NCBI GenBank assembly: GCA_029706075.1
Contig: JAINUG010000179.1
Span: forward strand, 1,262,501-1,326,500
Reading direction: 5' to 3'
From: Aldrovandia affinis
Taxonomy: Eukaryota; Chordata; Actinopteri; Notacanthiformes; Halosauridae
DNA length: 64,000 nucleotides
The notes beneath the pieces are model-generated. The model ran no database searches. It worked only from the letters and a program-made list of their open reading frames with translations, and was not told where the DNA came from. A program made the position numbers and the translations under genes. This document shows, one piece after another, positions 51,124 through 61,690 of this stretch. Position 1 is the first letter of the stretch; each line of letters starts with the position of its first letter.

Positions 51124-51758
51124 AGAGGAATGTTAAATGGCTATTGTAAAGTAGACCGCAGATACTTTTTCAGAGAAGAGCCCATGGTGCCTTTTAAAAA
51201 ACAGATGCTGGTTAGCAGAGCAGGGCAGCGGGGGGTTGTACAGTAGAGTGTGTATGGGGACAAGAATACAGGGTAAGTGTTTAAAGACTCCGGTGAAGAC
51301 AGGCGGGACTGTTCCCGCAGCAGGCCATGGGGCAGCAGAATAACGCCAGTCATGTACACTACCGGTCAAAAGTTTTAGAACACCCCACTTTCCAGTTTTT
51401 ACTGAAATTTAAGCAATTGAAGTCCATTGAATAACCTGAACTGGTACAAAGGTAAGCGGTAAACTGACAGAGGTTTTTATATAAAAATAAAATAAAATTT
51501 AAGTTTAGGTTACCAAAAACAGAAAAATAATGTCATTTTTTGACAGTGAGTAGTTTCTTACACCATAAAAAGGCACAAACTGGAGGAAACTCTGACAGGA
51601 AGAGGTCTGGCAGACCCAAAGGCACAAGAAAATCAGAAGACAAGTTTCTGAGAGTCAACAGCCTGCGTGATAGGCGGCTCACAGGACAACAGCTTCAAGC
51701 ACAGCTTAACATTGGTCAAACATTCTTCTACTTTACAATAGCCATTTAACATTCCTCT
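51124..51758. repeat. 32-bp perfect inverted repeat spanning a Tc1 boundary
   Basis: The 32 bases at 51124-51155 are the exact reverse complement of 51727-51758. The left copy is outside the Tc1-like element and the right copy is inside it. Confidence 0.9.
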
Positions 51759-51853
51759 GGCAGTTTACCGTTTACCTTTGTACCATTTCAGGTTTTTCAC
51801 TGGACACCCACCTTGAACATGGGGGCATTCTAAAACTTTTCTAAAACTGCTGT
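51357..51853 (+). mobile_element. Tc1-like element with internal deletion
   Basis: It starts CACTACCGGTCAAAAGTTTT after a TA (51355-51356). It encodes an N-terminal transposase piece, GRPKGTRKSEDKFLRVNSLR and DRRLTGQQLQAQL, then jumps to the right inverted repeat (CCTCTGGCAGTTTACCG from 51753). The catalytic part is absent. Confidence 0.8.
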
Positions 51854-52174
51854 ATAATACTCATCATTAGGACAAGCTTATAAAACACTGCAATATGAAA
51901 TTGGGTATGCTGAACACCTTACTAAGCATGTGATGACCATGCACTGAGTTGTCTGCTTCCTACAGATATGTAGGTGGAAACCTAAGAGGTTGAGGGGAGT
52001 TTCACATAGTAGCAGACATTGTGTCAACACAGCAAACAAATTATGTTATGTAAAAGGTGACTGCCATTACAGAAATGGCAAATTATTCAGCACATTGATT
52101 TGCACCTTGAAGGACCTGGTGGCCTGCAGACACCTTTATTCAGGCTTAGCCTATTTACATTAGCTTGCCTTACT

Positions 52175-52312
52175 GAAGCACTTCAGGTTAAGTACTGTAC
52201 CTTGCCACAGAGAACAGCAGCAGGGGCCAATTCAGGAACTGCACCTGCAATTTTCTGTGTGCACACCATTTCTCCAAGTCCACTCCCTGAACCACTACAC
52301 TCCCTATGATTT
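52175..52312 (-). mobile_element. Degenerate SINE fragment
   Basis: On the plus strand, CTTCAGGTTAAGTACTGTAC and GAACCACTACACTCC resemble the core and head of the 22206 family read backwards. Confidence 0.45.
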
Positions 52313-52872
52313 CCTATGCTATGGCTTCTGCAGGAAACTTTACTTCTTCTTGTGAAAAGCGTTCCTTCTTCTACAACTGCCCTCACCATGTAAAACCGTT
52401 CGCTTTGTCTTGCCCTTAAAGGATATACATTGCTCATTACCAATGTCAAACACATAAACAAGACCAGAATTTATACATTCACATCGTCAGTTTGATGCTT
52501 AAAATGAGCTTGAATCGTTCTACGTGCATTGAATTTGAATGTTTTTTTTAAACCTTTATTTAATTATTCTCATATTCAAACAACAAACAATTATATGAAT
52601 GTATCATTTGATAGCTAAGTTTATAATGGCGAAACAAATGTTTTCACCAATGCAATTTTAAGAGTAACTGATGATTTGATAAACGTTTCGTTGAGAAAGC
52701 ATTGCAATACATTTGACAGCTTTAATCACGTTACACGCTCGCTAATCCTGCCAGTATTAGCGAGAACGTTAGATTTGACCATGCACGGAACGAGTCACAA
52801 AAACATGTGAATGTCAATAGCTTTATAGTTCATACATTATATCAACCATATCAGCAGTGGACTCCTAATTAC

Positions 52873-53189
52873 CTTTATAATGTTCTCGAAGATAGTGTCT
52901 CTAAAGTCCAGTAATGCTTTCTGGTCGAACTCTTTCCCGTGGATAATCCTCATTTGTTTCAAAAAGTCGACTTGCCACTTTCTCCAGCTCCAAGCAGTAG
53001 TATCTTCACCAAGCGGCGGATGGACCGTCTCTCGCGGGCGAGCATGGCATCGATTTCGCGACTGCGGCGCCTTGCCTCTCGCTCCTGATTCACATCTCGA
53101 TCCAGGTTTCTCTCCTTACTACTACTTCGCTCCTGACTGGCCTCGGCTGGAAGCAGACACCGGCTAAGGGTGCGTACTACGCCAGCCAT
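52873..53189 (-). CDS. gna12: G-protein alpha-12 subunit, exon 1 (start codon to first donor), contains a one-base frameshift
   Basis: This is the amino-terminal exon of the alpha subunit of the heterotrimeric G protein G12, a membrane-attached GTPase that family knowledge links to Rho guanine-nucleotide exchange factors. It opens with [16 protein letters not shown], matching the start of vertebrate G-alpha-12, including Cys11, the known palmitoylation site. A basic/acidic stretch ([12 protein letters not shown]) and the P-loop GAGESGKST follow at about residues 67-75. The ATG has A at -3 and G at +4. After codon 76 the frame hits TGA because the A-run at 52961-52965 is one base short. One base later the expected LKQMRIIHG and the following conserved residues continue, ending in ...ENIIK. 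The exon ends at 52873 with donor GT at 52872-52871. With the missing base it would encode 106 residues. Identity is very secure; the frameshift is probably a sequence error. Confidence 0.95.
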
Positions 53190-55367
53190 CGTTGCGAACT
53201 TAGCAGACCGAATGCTTGATTTTAATTATCGTTTATCATTTGAAAGTGTGTCGATTTCCGTGCTGCTTGCATTTAAAACTTACTATGTGTTGTAACCAAT
53301 TCAAGTCAATGCGGTGCCTTGAACCTGAAAATCCGTAGCTAAGTTACTTCACCAAGAAGAAAAAAATACTAATGCGACTATCATCAATTCTCACGCTGAA
53401 AATATTAGCTTGCTACCAAGATTGAATCTGAAACGAGCTAGCTATCTAAGTTAGCTAGCGAGCATCCGCTAGTTAACATTACAAGTATTAGCGCTAGCCA
53501 TAGACTTTATAGATAGCTAAGTAGCTGAATATAGCTACGCACAAGCGAAATCGAGAAATGTACTTAGTTATATCACGTTAAACTCTACAGTACGTTAAAT
53601 CCTTATAGGTAAGACAACAAGAAAAGTAATATCTTGCGTCGGTCTTAATTTAGCTTGCTAGCTAACTGTCCAAATGTTCTCCAAAACATTAGCGAGCGAT
53701 TCTATCACAATCTCTAGTTACATCCAGTTTCCAGGTAGTTAACTGCCAACCTTCATAAATCCACTACTTTAAATTCGTTGGCTAAAAAAATAACTTCCCT
53801 AAAGTTGATCCCAGCAGTTCCCAAACTTCTGGAAATATCAAGGTAAAGTCACCAGTGCTTTGCTGCCCGCGGTCAACTGTCCCGCTGTCTCCTTTCTTTA
53901 TCCCAGATGCCAATAACTCCGAGCTACTGCTGCGCGTCTGGGAAACGCCAGTAGAGGGGAGTAGTGAGCTTCTTGGAGCGGCGTGGGTCGAAGAGAGTGT
54001 CGAAGGATACGATTTCCATCAATTCGATAAACCAAGGAGACAAAATAATACGACCGGCATTTGCCTGATGCTATATTTCATTAGCGTATGACATAAAGCA
54101 GATGAGGACACGGACGCCTCTTTAATATGTAGTAATAGCATCTAAAGCTACAGTATGTGTGGTTTTCGGACACATTCTCGTTAGTGTATATTTAGTAGCC
54201 TGTGTCGAAGTTTCTATCACGATACAGCCTCAGGACAGATTCGAGATGAATGAACCCAGGAACATGTGGATTATTCAAGGAATTCTCTGTTCTGATCTAA
54301 TGTTTTGTGATTTAGCCCATTCCCATAGACCAAAGTAAAATGGTGTCCTATGTGTGATTAAATTCCATAAACCGTTTTTTAAATATTTAAAATGTTTAGA
54401 ATGGTCGCAATCATAAAGAACGCAACGTTTTTTCAGAATCCAAAGACTTTACATTTTTATTACACTACATTGCAATTGCAGACGCTACAATTTTCAAGCA
54501 CATAATTCCTCAAGCAATCTCATACACTGAGATTGTAGTCTTGGTTCTGTTCCGTGATAATCAGTTTATCAATGTACAAGTTTTGTCAGTGCTATTTGGT
54601 TAATGTGGCAATACTTGCCTTTAAGTGATTCGTTTTGTCAGAGCTAGGCAACAATTAAGCATCATAGCCTACTTACAGAATTATGTTTGTTGTTAAATGT
54701 TGAGAATAATCTCAGATGGTTGCCATCCTGAAATCTATTTATTTAGTATTTATTTTTTAGTGTATTTGTTAGGGACAGTACAATTAAAAATTGATACATT
54801 TCCAAAGCAGTGCCCAATGCATTGTACATGTGTTTATAGCCAGAGCTCATTTCCAACATCAGTCCATATTGGGCATACATAGTTTATCTAAAATCTAGGA
54901 CATCTAATGTGGCTGGGTAAATAATTCCATAACCTTGTAACTTGTAACCAAGAATGCTGTTTTGTTCTACATATTCTGGTTCGACAGTTTCCCTCTGCTA
55001 TGTCATTTTGTACTAGTAACACAGACTTGGTCAATCGGTGTTATCTTACAAACAGGGCACACGCACAGCCAAGGCTGGGCTTCAGGTGGGTGGAAACAAT
55101 GAGATAAAACCGCTCAAGTGTGAGCCATTTCATTTCAATCTACAAACTATATGTATGTAGCAAGTTGTTTATTTCCTGAGGGTTTATACCATCATTCTTG
55201 TTTAGAAAAAAGTTATGCAATGTTACATTGTTATGCAATGTTACCCAGCTACAGCTGAAACTCAAAGATATGGATGGATTCATTGATTGGAATTGTGTGT
55301 ATGAATGTGTAGTTACAATGGAGAGGTTCTCTTGATTATATATAAGTATAAGATCACATTATACTTA
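53190..55367. other. gna12 upstream flank: probable 5' UTR/promoter, unassigned
   Basis: The transcription start should lie just above the ATG at 53189, but no TATA box or other decisive element is evident. The stretch 53390-53700 is unusually rich in GCTAGC/TAGCTA palindromic words. No coding feature is seen. Confidence 0.4.
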
Positions 55368-56640
55368 CAGTATCTATAGAAAATATTGACCCCTCTTGTA
55401 TTTCGCCACATTTTGTTGTGTTACAACCTGAAAACCTTAGATAATGGATGGATGGATGGACAACCTGAAACCGTACCCTGACTGTGTGAGGTCTGACCAT
55501 TGGACATTGCAGACAAAGCAATATGAGGACAAATAAGCTTTCCCAACAACTCAGGGAAAGAGTGAGGGGAGGGATATAAAACAATCTCAAAGGCATGTAG
55601 TATCCCATAGAGCACTGTTAAATCAATTATCAAGAAGTATAAGGTACAAAAAACTACCCAGAATCTTCATTGCCTGGGTCTTCCTCCAAAACTGAGCAGC
55701 TGGGCAAGATGGGCATTGGTCAGAGAAGCAACCAAGAGGCCAAAGACAACCCTGAAAGTCAATGTTTCATGACTGAGATGGGAGAAAATGTGAGGGAGTC
55801 AACACAAGGCTCAGGTACTCCACAAATCTGGGCTGTGTGGTAGAGTGGCGAGGAGGAAGCCATATCTGAAAAAAAGCTCATATAAAGTCCCATTTTGTGG
55901 ATTTGTGGTCTGATGAGACAAAATGTAGTTTTAATTTGGCTTTAATGCCAAGCACTATAGCTGGTGAAAGAAGAGCACCGCTCATCACTCAGACAACACC
56001 ATCCCCTCCTTGAAGCATTGCAGTGACAGCATAATGTTGTGGGGTTGGTTTTCATCAGCAGGGACTGGTAGGATTGTCAGGCTGGAAGGCAGAATGGATG
56101 GAGCAAAATATTGGCAGATCCTTGAGCAAAACCTGGAACAGTCTGCAATAGATCTGAGAATGGGACAGAACAATTTGTCTTTCAAAAGGACAATGGCCCC
56201 AAACACAAAGCCAAAGCTACACTTGAGTGACAAGAAACAAGAAAATGGATGACCTTGAGTGGCCCAGTCAAAGTCCAGAATTAAATGCAATAGAACATTT
56301 GTGGCAGGAATTGAAGATTGCTGTACACCACTGGTCCCCAAGTAACGTGCAACAATTGGAGCAATTTTGCAAGGAAGAGTGGGAATATTTAACCCTCAAG
56401 ATGTGAAAAGCTGGTTAAAACATACCACAAAACCCCCAGAGCTGTGAATAATACTAAAGGTGGAGCAACTAAATACTAAATGCTAAATGAGTGGGGGTGA
56501 ATACTTATCCAAAATAACTATATAAAATGATCAAAGTGTTGAATCTGTTTTGTTTATTGTAGGATGGAAACATTCCATTCAAATGCATTACAATTTCAGG
56601 TTGTAACACTATTGTAAAAGCCGAAGTCTTTCAAGCAACC
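55368..56640 (+). mobile_element. Tc1-like transposon, degenerate
   Basis: The left end TCTATAGAAAATATTGACCC is followed by CACATTTTGTTGTGTTACAAC. Remnants of transposase include MLWGWFSSAGTGRIVRLEGR and MDGAKYWQILEQNL (56010-56252). The right end contains CAGGTTGTAACAC in inverted orientation. Stops and frameshifts abound, and an ATGG run interrupts the left end at about 55444. Confidence 0.8.
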
Positions 56641-56754
56641 TATGGGTTTCACTTGACCCACTACAAATACATAAATGAAAGGATTATAAAGATTTCTCAT
56701 TTCTATCAACAGTCAAAATCCTGCTATTTTAAACTTGTATCTACATGTATGTAT

Positions 56755-57665
56755 TTGCATTTGCAGTCCACGGCTCACCCCTCTTGATCCATAGCCATCT
56801 CGAGGCCCTCTGCAGCCTCTGTGGTGGTCCTGAAGGCTTAACTCTTATACACCCCTGTCATTCCAAAGAGACTGTAGGCTCTGCAGACAGACTGACTTGG
56901 AAACCCTCTGCAGCCTACCTTAACTGGCCCACACTAAGCTCTCCACCTGTGGCACTGGTTCACCAGGTCTTCATACTTGGCCCTATTTGAGTGTGGTTGC
57001 TGCGATGGTTTCTGGGAACTTCAGCTGCTTCCCTAGGTTTAGCTGCTAGTCTTGCGCTGTTGCAAGGAGCCCTGCTGATGTTTTTGGCTGTGGCTGTACT
57101 CCAGCTCTGACAAATGCAATAGATTGTCTTACTGGGCGGCGATGCTTGTTCTGGTTGATGCCACTGCTCCTGATCATGGCGCCAGAGGTAGCGTCCTTCT
57201 CCCAGGGTAACAGCTTAAGGATGTGCTCAAGCATACCTCTTCTCTGGCACAAATGGTATGATGATGAACTGACTTTACCCTAACAGAAAAGGTTTGATGG
57301 GCTTGGACGGATGTCATATACTGCTTGGATCAGGAACTGGGTGTGCTGGGTTTCCCTCTTCCAAAGCTAGGACCAAGAGATCCTACGGTCCATCGCCTTC
57401 TCCCATCTTGTCCATGCTACTTGCTGTCGCATTCCGACCATCCTTCTGGCACGTACCTTCCTCACCCCTGCTCACACTTCCTCTTGGACTAGCTTGTGCC
57501 GGTCTTTGCCTTGGGCCTTGTCATACTCTCTCACTGAGAAGCTACCGAGATCTGCTCTCCTAACAGTTACAGTCCCCACCAGAACGTTGTTCCGCAGCCG
57601 TGACTCAGCCTCCTCAACTACTTCTTGCGCTCTCCACTTTCACCCAGTCCGCCCCTCTATGCCGG
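56755..57665 (-). mobile_element. LINE C-terminal region, degenerate
   Basis: Minus-strand translation gives RGMLEHILKLLPWEK, PVRQSIAFVRAGVQPQP, GLLATAQD and, lower, KQLKFPE and VGCRGF-like pieces. Upstream (57294-57660) MVGMRQQ-like and FLIQAVYDIRPSPSN-like residues appear. From memory this order matches the C-terminus of a LINE family common in fish that I associate with a restriction-like endonuclease. That assignment is unchecked. Many stops are present. Confidence 0.65.
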
Positions 57666-57669
57666 CCAG

Positions 57670-58905
57670 GGAGCAGGGATGCAAACCCTTGAGGGGTGAA
57701 AAAGGTGAGAGAATACGGTCTCCCCCAACCCTAATCCCAGAGAGACATGTGGTGAAAATACCAGACAGTTCTAGGATGTGATGCAAAAGGATTTCTTTAC
57801 TTTTTTATTTCATTTACACACACATGCATACACACACAAGCACTGCTTCTTATTTTTTCTGCCTTTTAGCCTGCACCAGTATCTTTTAGACTGCACCAGT
57901 AGCGCTTGCATGCACTGTTTTGCAGCATGCCTCAGCCTTTCCTGCTTCTCTTCCTCTGCCATAGCTCTTGTGTTCTGTTACAAAGGAATGTGTAACCTTT
58001 GTCAGTTGACTCTTGCAAAGTCATAAAATGTCAGGGGGGTCCAGTGTCCTCAGCATCAAAATCCATTGTAACACCTAACTGTAGGTAGCAGTTGCTATTG
58101 CACCTAGTATGACACTAGTCAGTGATTGTGCCGCTCGCGTCATTACGAATGAGATGACTACCCTTGCAATGACAGACAGACTACTGTGTATTTCTGAGCA
58201 GAGTTGTGATTTGGCGTGTTTAATTTTAAAAAAATCAAAAGATGATAGATACAATAGAATAGAATGATCTGAGTGCAGCTATGTAGCATATGTTTACATG
58301 TATTTAGATGTTGTAGTCATTTTGACCTCTGTAGCGGTAAGGGGAGTTCAAAATCTTGGTTGTTCTAGTGTTGAATTGAAATAATATTGGTTAACTAATA
58401 AGTCAATGTCAACAATTTAACTTATAGTAAGAAAAATAAATCTTGTCCCGATACATAACTATGTCATGAATTTGCATTGCCCCAAATTGTTTAATTTGGA
58501 TAAGGAATGCTTACCTCACTTCTTTCCTCTTGTCCCCAGAAGACACAGTGAGTGCGTTCCATTCAGATTTTTTTCTGTTGTGAAAAGAAGGCATAGGCTA
58601 CTTGAGAACAATGTTTTTCGTTGATAGCTTTGTATTGGGACTTGCATTTGGTTACTCGTCAACCAGCTCAGTCCCCCCTCCAATCATTTCTTATTGAATC
58701 TGCAATATTCGGGTAGGTGACCAACTTTGGAATGAAAACTGAGAATTTTGTCAAAAGGTGAATAGTTTGTGTCCCTGAGGGAGGGTTTAGGGTCACTCGT
58801 GAGAGGCTGGCAGATTACACTAATATAACTTATATTGTTTTTTTTGCATTATTTTTGTTTATAGTATATTACAGTTATACTTTGTATTGCATTTATATTA
58901 TATGC
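57670..58905. other. Unassigned sequence between LINE fragment and SINE
   Basis: I see no recognisable gene. The left edge, CAGGGATGCAAACCC at about 57674, could be a transposon end, but no partner end was found. Confidence 0.35.
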
Positions 58906-59270
58906 CATGGGCGGCACAGTAGCACAGTGGATAGCACTGCCGCTGCACAGCAAGAAGGTCCTGGGTTCGATCCTGGACAGGGCCTTTCTGTGTGGAGTTT
59001 GCATGTTCTGCCTGTGTCCATGTGGGTTTCCTCTGGGCACTCCGGTTTACTCCCACAGTCCAAAGACAAGCACGTTAGGCTAATTGCAGAGTCTAAATTG
59101 CCTGTAGGTATGAGTGTGTGAGTGAATGGTGTACGTGCCCTGCGATGGATTGGCGACCTGTCCAGGGTGTATTCCTGCGTCTCGCCCAATGCATGCTGGG
59201 ATAGGCTCCAGCTCCCCCACGACCCTGACCAGGAATAAGTGGGTTGGATAATGAATAAATAAATAAATAA
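58906..59270 (+). mobile_element. 365-bp tRNA-like SINE of the GGCGGCACAGTAGCACAGTGG type
   Basis: The head GGCGGCACAGTAGCACAGTG and B-box GGGTTCGATCCTGG are followed by TGTGTGGAGTTTGCATGTTC, TGGCGACCTGTCCAGGGTGT and GGGATAGGCTCCAGCTCC, then an AATA run. The flanks repeat ATTATATGC at 58897-58905 and 59271-59279. It is a widespread fish repeat family. Confidence 0.85.
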
Positions 59271-59878
59271 ATTATATGCTATTGCTCTTTGCATTTGTAT
59301 TGTGTTCTTTGTACAGTATCTGTATTACAGTTGTCCAGTCATTTGAGGAGTTGAAACCAGAATATGTTTTGCAAAAGTCTGTGTTGGAGGAGGAAAATCC
59401 TGGTTCCATATGTATCTATAGATTTATAGTTTTGTTATTGCCAAGTTGTCCACTCAGACAGGGACTTCATGCCTAAAACAATGATCTCTGTTAACTTACA
59501 ATGCGGTGTTCTTCTGGTCTTATCTGAATTGCACGGATGAAAACTGGAACCCACAGTCGAGCATTATCTTGTTCTTACAGAAGAGGACAGAGTGGGAAAG
59601 TTTTCCACTTTAAGAAAGCGGTGTAAGTTTATAAGATGGGGCTGCAAAGAGTTACTATATTTTAACCACATATATAGCTGAAGAGGTACTCCTCCTGAAT
59701 ACAGATTTTAAATATAGTTGTAATTTATTGTTCAACACAGCAGCAGCAGAAGCAAAAAAATATGTTTTTATCTCTTATATTTTATTACTCTAAAGGACTC
59801 TGTAAGGACTCTGAATTAACATTTAATTTTCAAATAATCTTTGCATTCAAAATAATTTATTCTCTCAACTCGACTCTG

Positions 59879-61167
59879 AGGGACAGATTTACTAAAGGAT
59901 TGTGACTGCTTTTCCAACCTACCTTGTAGGTTGCAATATCTACATCGCATTTACTAAATGGTCGCAATGTGTCAAATCACTATTATGATGTAATTTGCGG
60001 GGGTCACTCACTATGAGTGCTGACATTGCCTAGGTATTTCATAATTTACATTTTATATTTTGATTTCCGAGGTGCTAGTCACTGTCCCAGCAATGCAAAA
60101 CAAATAATCACAAATGTTGTTGCAAAGTACCCCCAGTTCATGTCATGACAGCTTTATTTTCAGGAATATCTACAGACAGCTAAGTATTCTATATAGCACA
60201 CATATTATTTACTAGAACCTGAAATAAAAATGATATGAAATGATGCAGGATTGTCATCAGCTAGCAGTCAGTATAAAAAGAGTTTGGACAATTATTTTAT
60301 TGTGCGGTCAGGAGGGAATCAAATTAATCGTGAATACAGTTTCACTTTCAGATGCTCTGTGGCCTTCTACCATCAAAAGTTTAGTCATTTTTATTCTTCA
60401 TTCTAATTCTAATATTCTTTCTTCGGTTGGACCACTACCAATGTCTTTTTCCGCATGATGCTGTAGGAAAGTTTTACTTTTGGATGCCGTCTAACATCAT
60501 GTCATATTTTCTTACATTTTCTTTTTTACATCATTGGTTGTTTGTTTTCTTTACATCATCTACTGTTCGTTTTGTTATGCCTTCTCCATTCTTCTCCTTT
60601 GGTGTGGTTTTCCGATGCTGTAACATGCCATTGTGATGCTGTACCTTGTTGATGACCGATACCTCTATTTCCTGATCTGTAAATTTAAGTTGTTCCCTCG
60701 CTACTTGTGCTTGGTTGCTGCGTATCCATTTCTTTCGCGATCTGGATGTACACTACCGGTCATGAGTTTTAGAACACCCCCATTTTCCAGTTTTTACTGA
60801 AATTTTTCAGTTTTTGGTAACCTAAACTTAATTTTTTTAACCTCTGGCAGTTTACCGCTTACCTTTGTACCATTTCAGGCTATTCACTGGACTTTAACTG
60901 CTTAAATTTCAGTAAAAACTGAAACATTTAGAAAGGGGTGTTCTAAAACCTTTGACTGGTAGTGTATGGGCACGCCATGTTATTTTGGGCCATTTTTATG
61001 GGTGTATCCTACTGCATATTGTGAATGAGGGCGTTTCATTTATTTGATTGCATAATTACAACCAGTCTTAGTAAATTGGTCCTTAATGTGTCGCTATTTT
61101 CTACCGCAAAATAGCCACAACAAAATAGCAACCGTCTTTGCGCTGTAACTATCTTAGTAAATCTGGC
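59879..61167. mobile_element. Candidate Harbinger-like element with nested Tc1 MITE
   Basis: The left end GGGACAGATTTACTAAAG and right end CTTAGTAAATCTGGCC are imperfect inverted repeats of the GGGCCAGATTTACTAA type. The interior holds no clear transposase. The Tc1-type MITE at 60751-60964 is inserted inside it. Confidence 0.5.
60751..60964. mobile_element. Tc1-type MITE with TA target duplication
   Basis: CACTACCGGTCATGAGTTTT at the left and ACCTTTGACTGGTAGTG at the right are inverted repeats, flanked by TA at 60749-60750 and 60965-60966. It is 214 bp and non-coding, and shares ends with 37648-37765 and 51357-51853. Confidence 0.88.
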
Positions 61168-61177
61168 CTAGACTGCT

Positions 61178-61690
61178 ATATCAACTGGACTCCCTGTACT
61201 GCAGCAACTCTCTTGTGCAGGAAACCGTGAACTCCTCATTCAGACTGCTGATGGGGAGCATCAGCTTGTTCTTCTGCCCATAGAGAGCAAAGCTGCTCAG
61301 GGTTTGGGGTAGGCCCAGGCCCCTGCGGAGGTATTGAACTTCCTCTCAAAGTTCTCGACTGTTGTCAGAGGGAGTTCATAGACTAGGAGAGGCCAGAGGA
61401 TGCGTGGGATGACAACATGATGGTACATACAGGCTTTGCCAGGCAATCCTGACTTATCCACTGCTGTCAGTCAAGCTTCCAGCTCCTGGTTGGTTTCCTG
61501 AATAGATGCTATGTCCCATAAGAAGCAGTCAAACATCTTTCCAAGGCTCTTGATCACCAGTGGAGAAGCGGAACTTGTCAGTGACCTTTCCCCTCTTCAC
61601 CACTAGGGACCTTGATTTTGCTGGCTTGCAGCTCATCTGTGCCCATGTGCTGAGCTTGCCCAGTCCCTGTAGGATGATGTAGACAGATGT
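61178..61690 (-). mobile_element. LINE reverse-transcriptase thumb fragment, degenerate
   Basis: Minus-strand translation gives MSCKPAKSRSLVVKRGKV, DKFRFSTG, a GLPQTLSSFALYGQKNKL-like block and LQYRES. From memory these immediately precede, in the same LINE family, the residues found at 57.3-57.7 kb. Frameshifts are present. Confidence 0.6.

Larger units (their letters stand above)
40848..52872 (-). other. gna12: gna12 intron 1
   Basis: A 12-kb GT-AG intron. It contains two tRNA-Glu-type SINE copies (40965-41332 and 48401-48622), Tc1-like remnants (42565-42740, 46640-47780, 51357-51853), a hAT-like fragment nested in one of them, and a 46-bp-TIR MITE (49558-50237). The stretches 41.4-42.5, 42.8-46.6 and 50.5-51.1 kb hold nothing I recognise. 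Confidence 0.9.
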
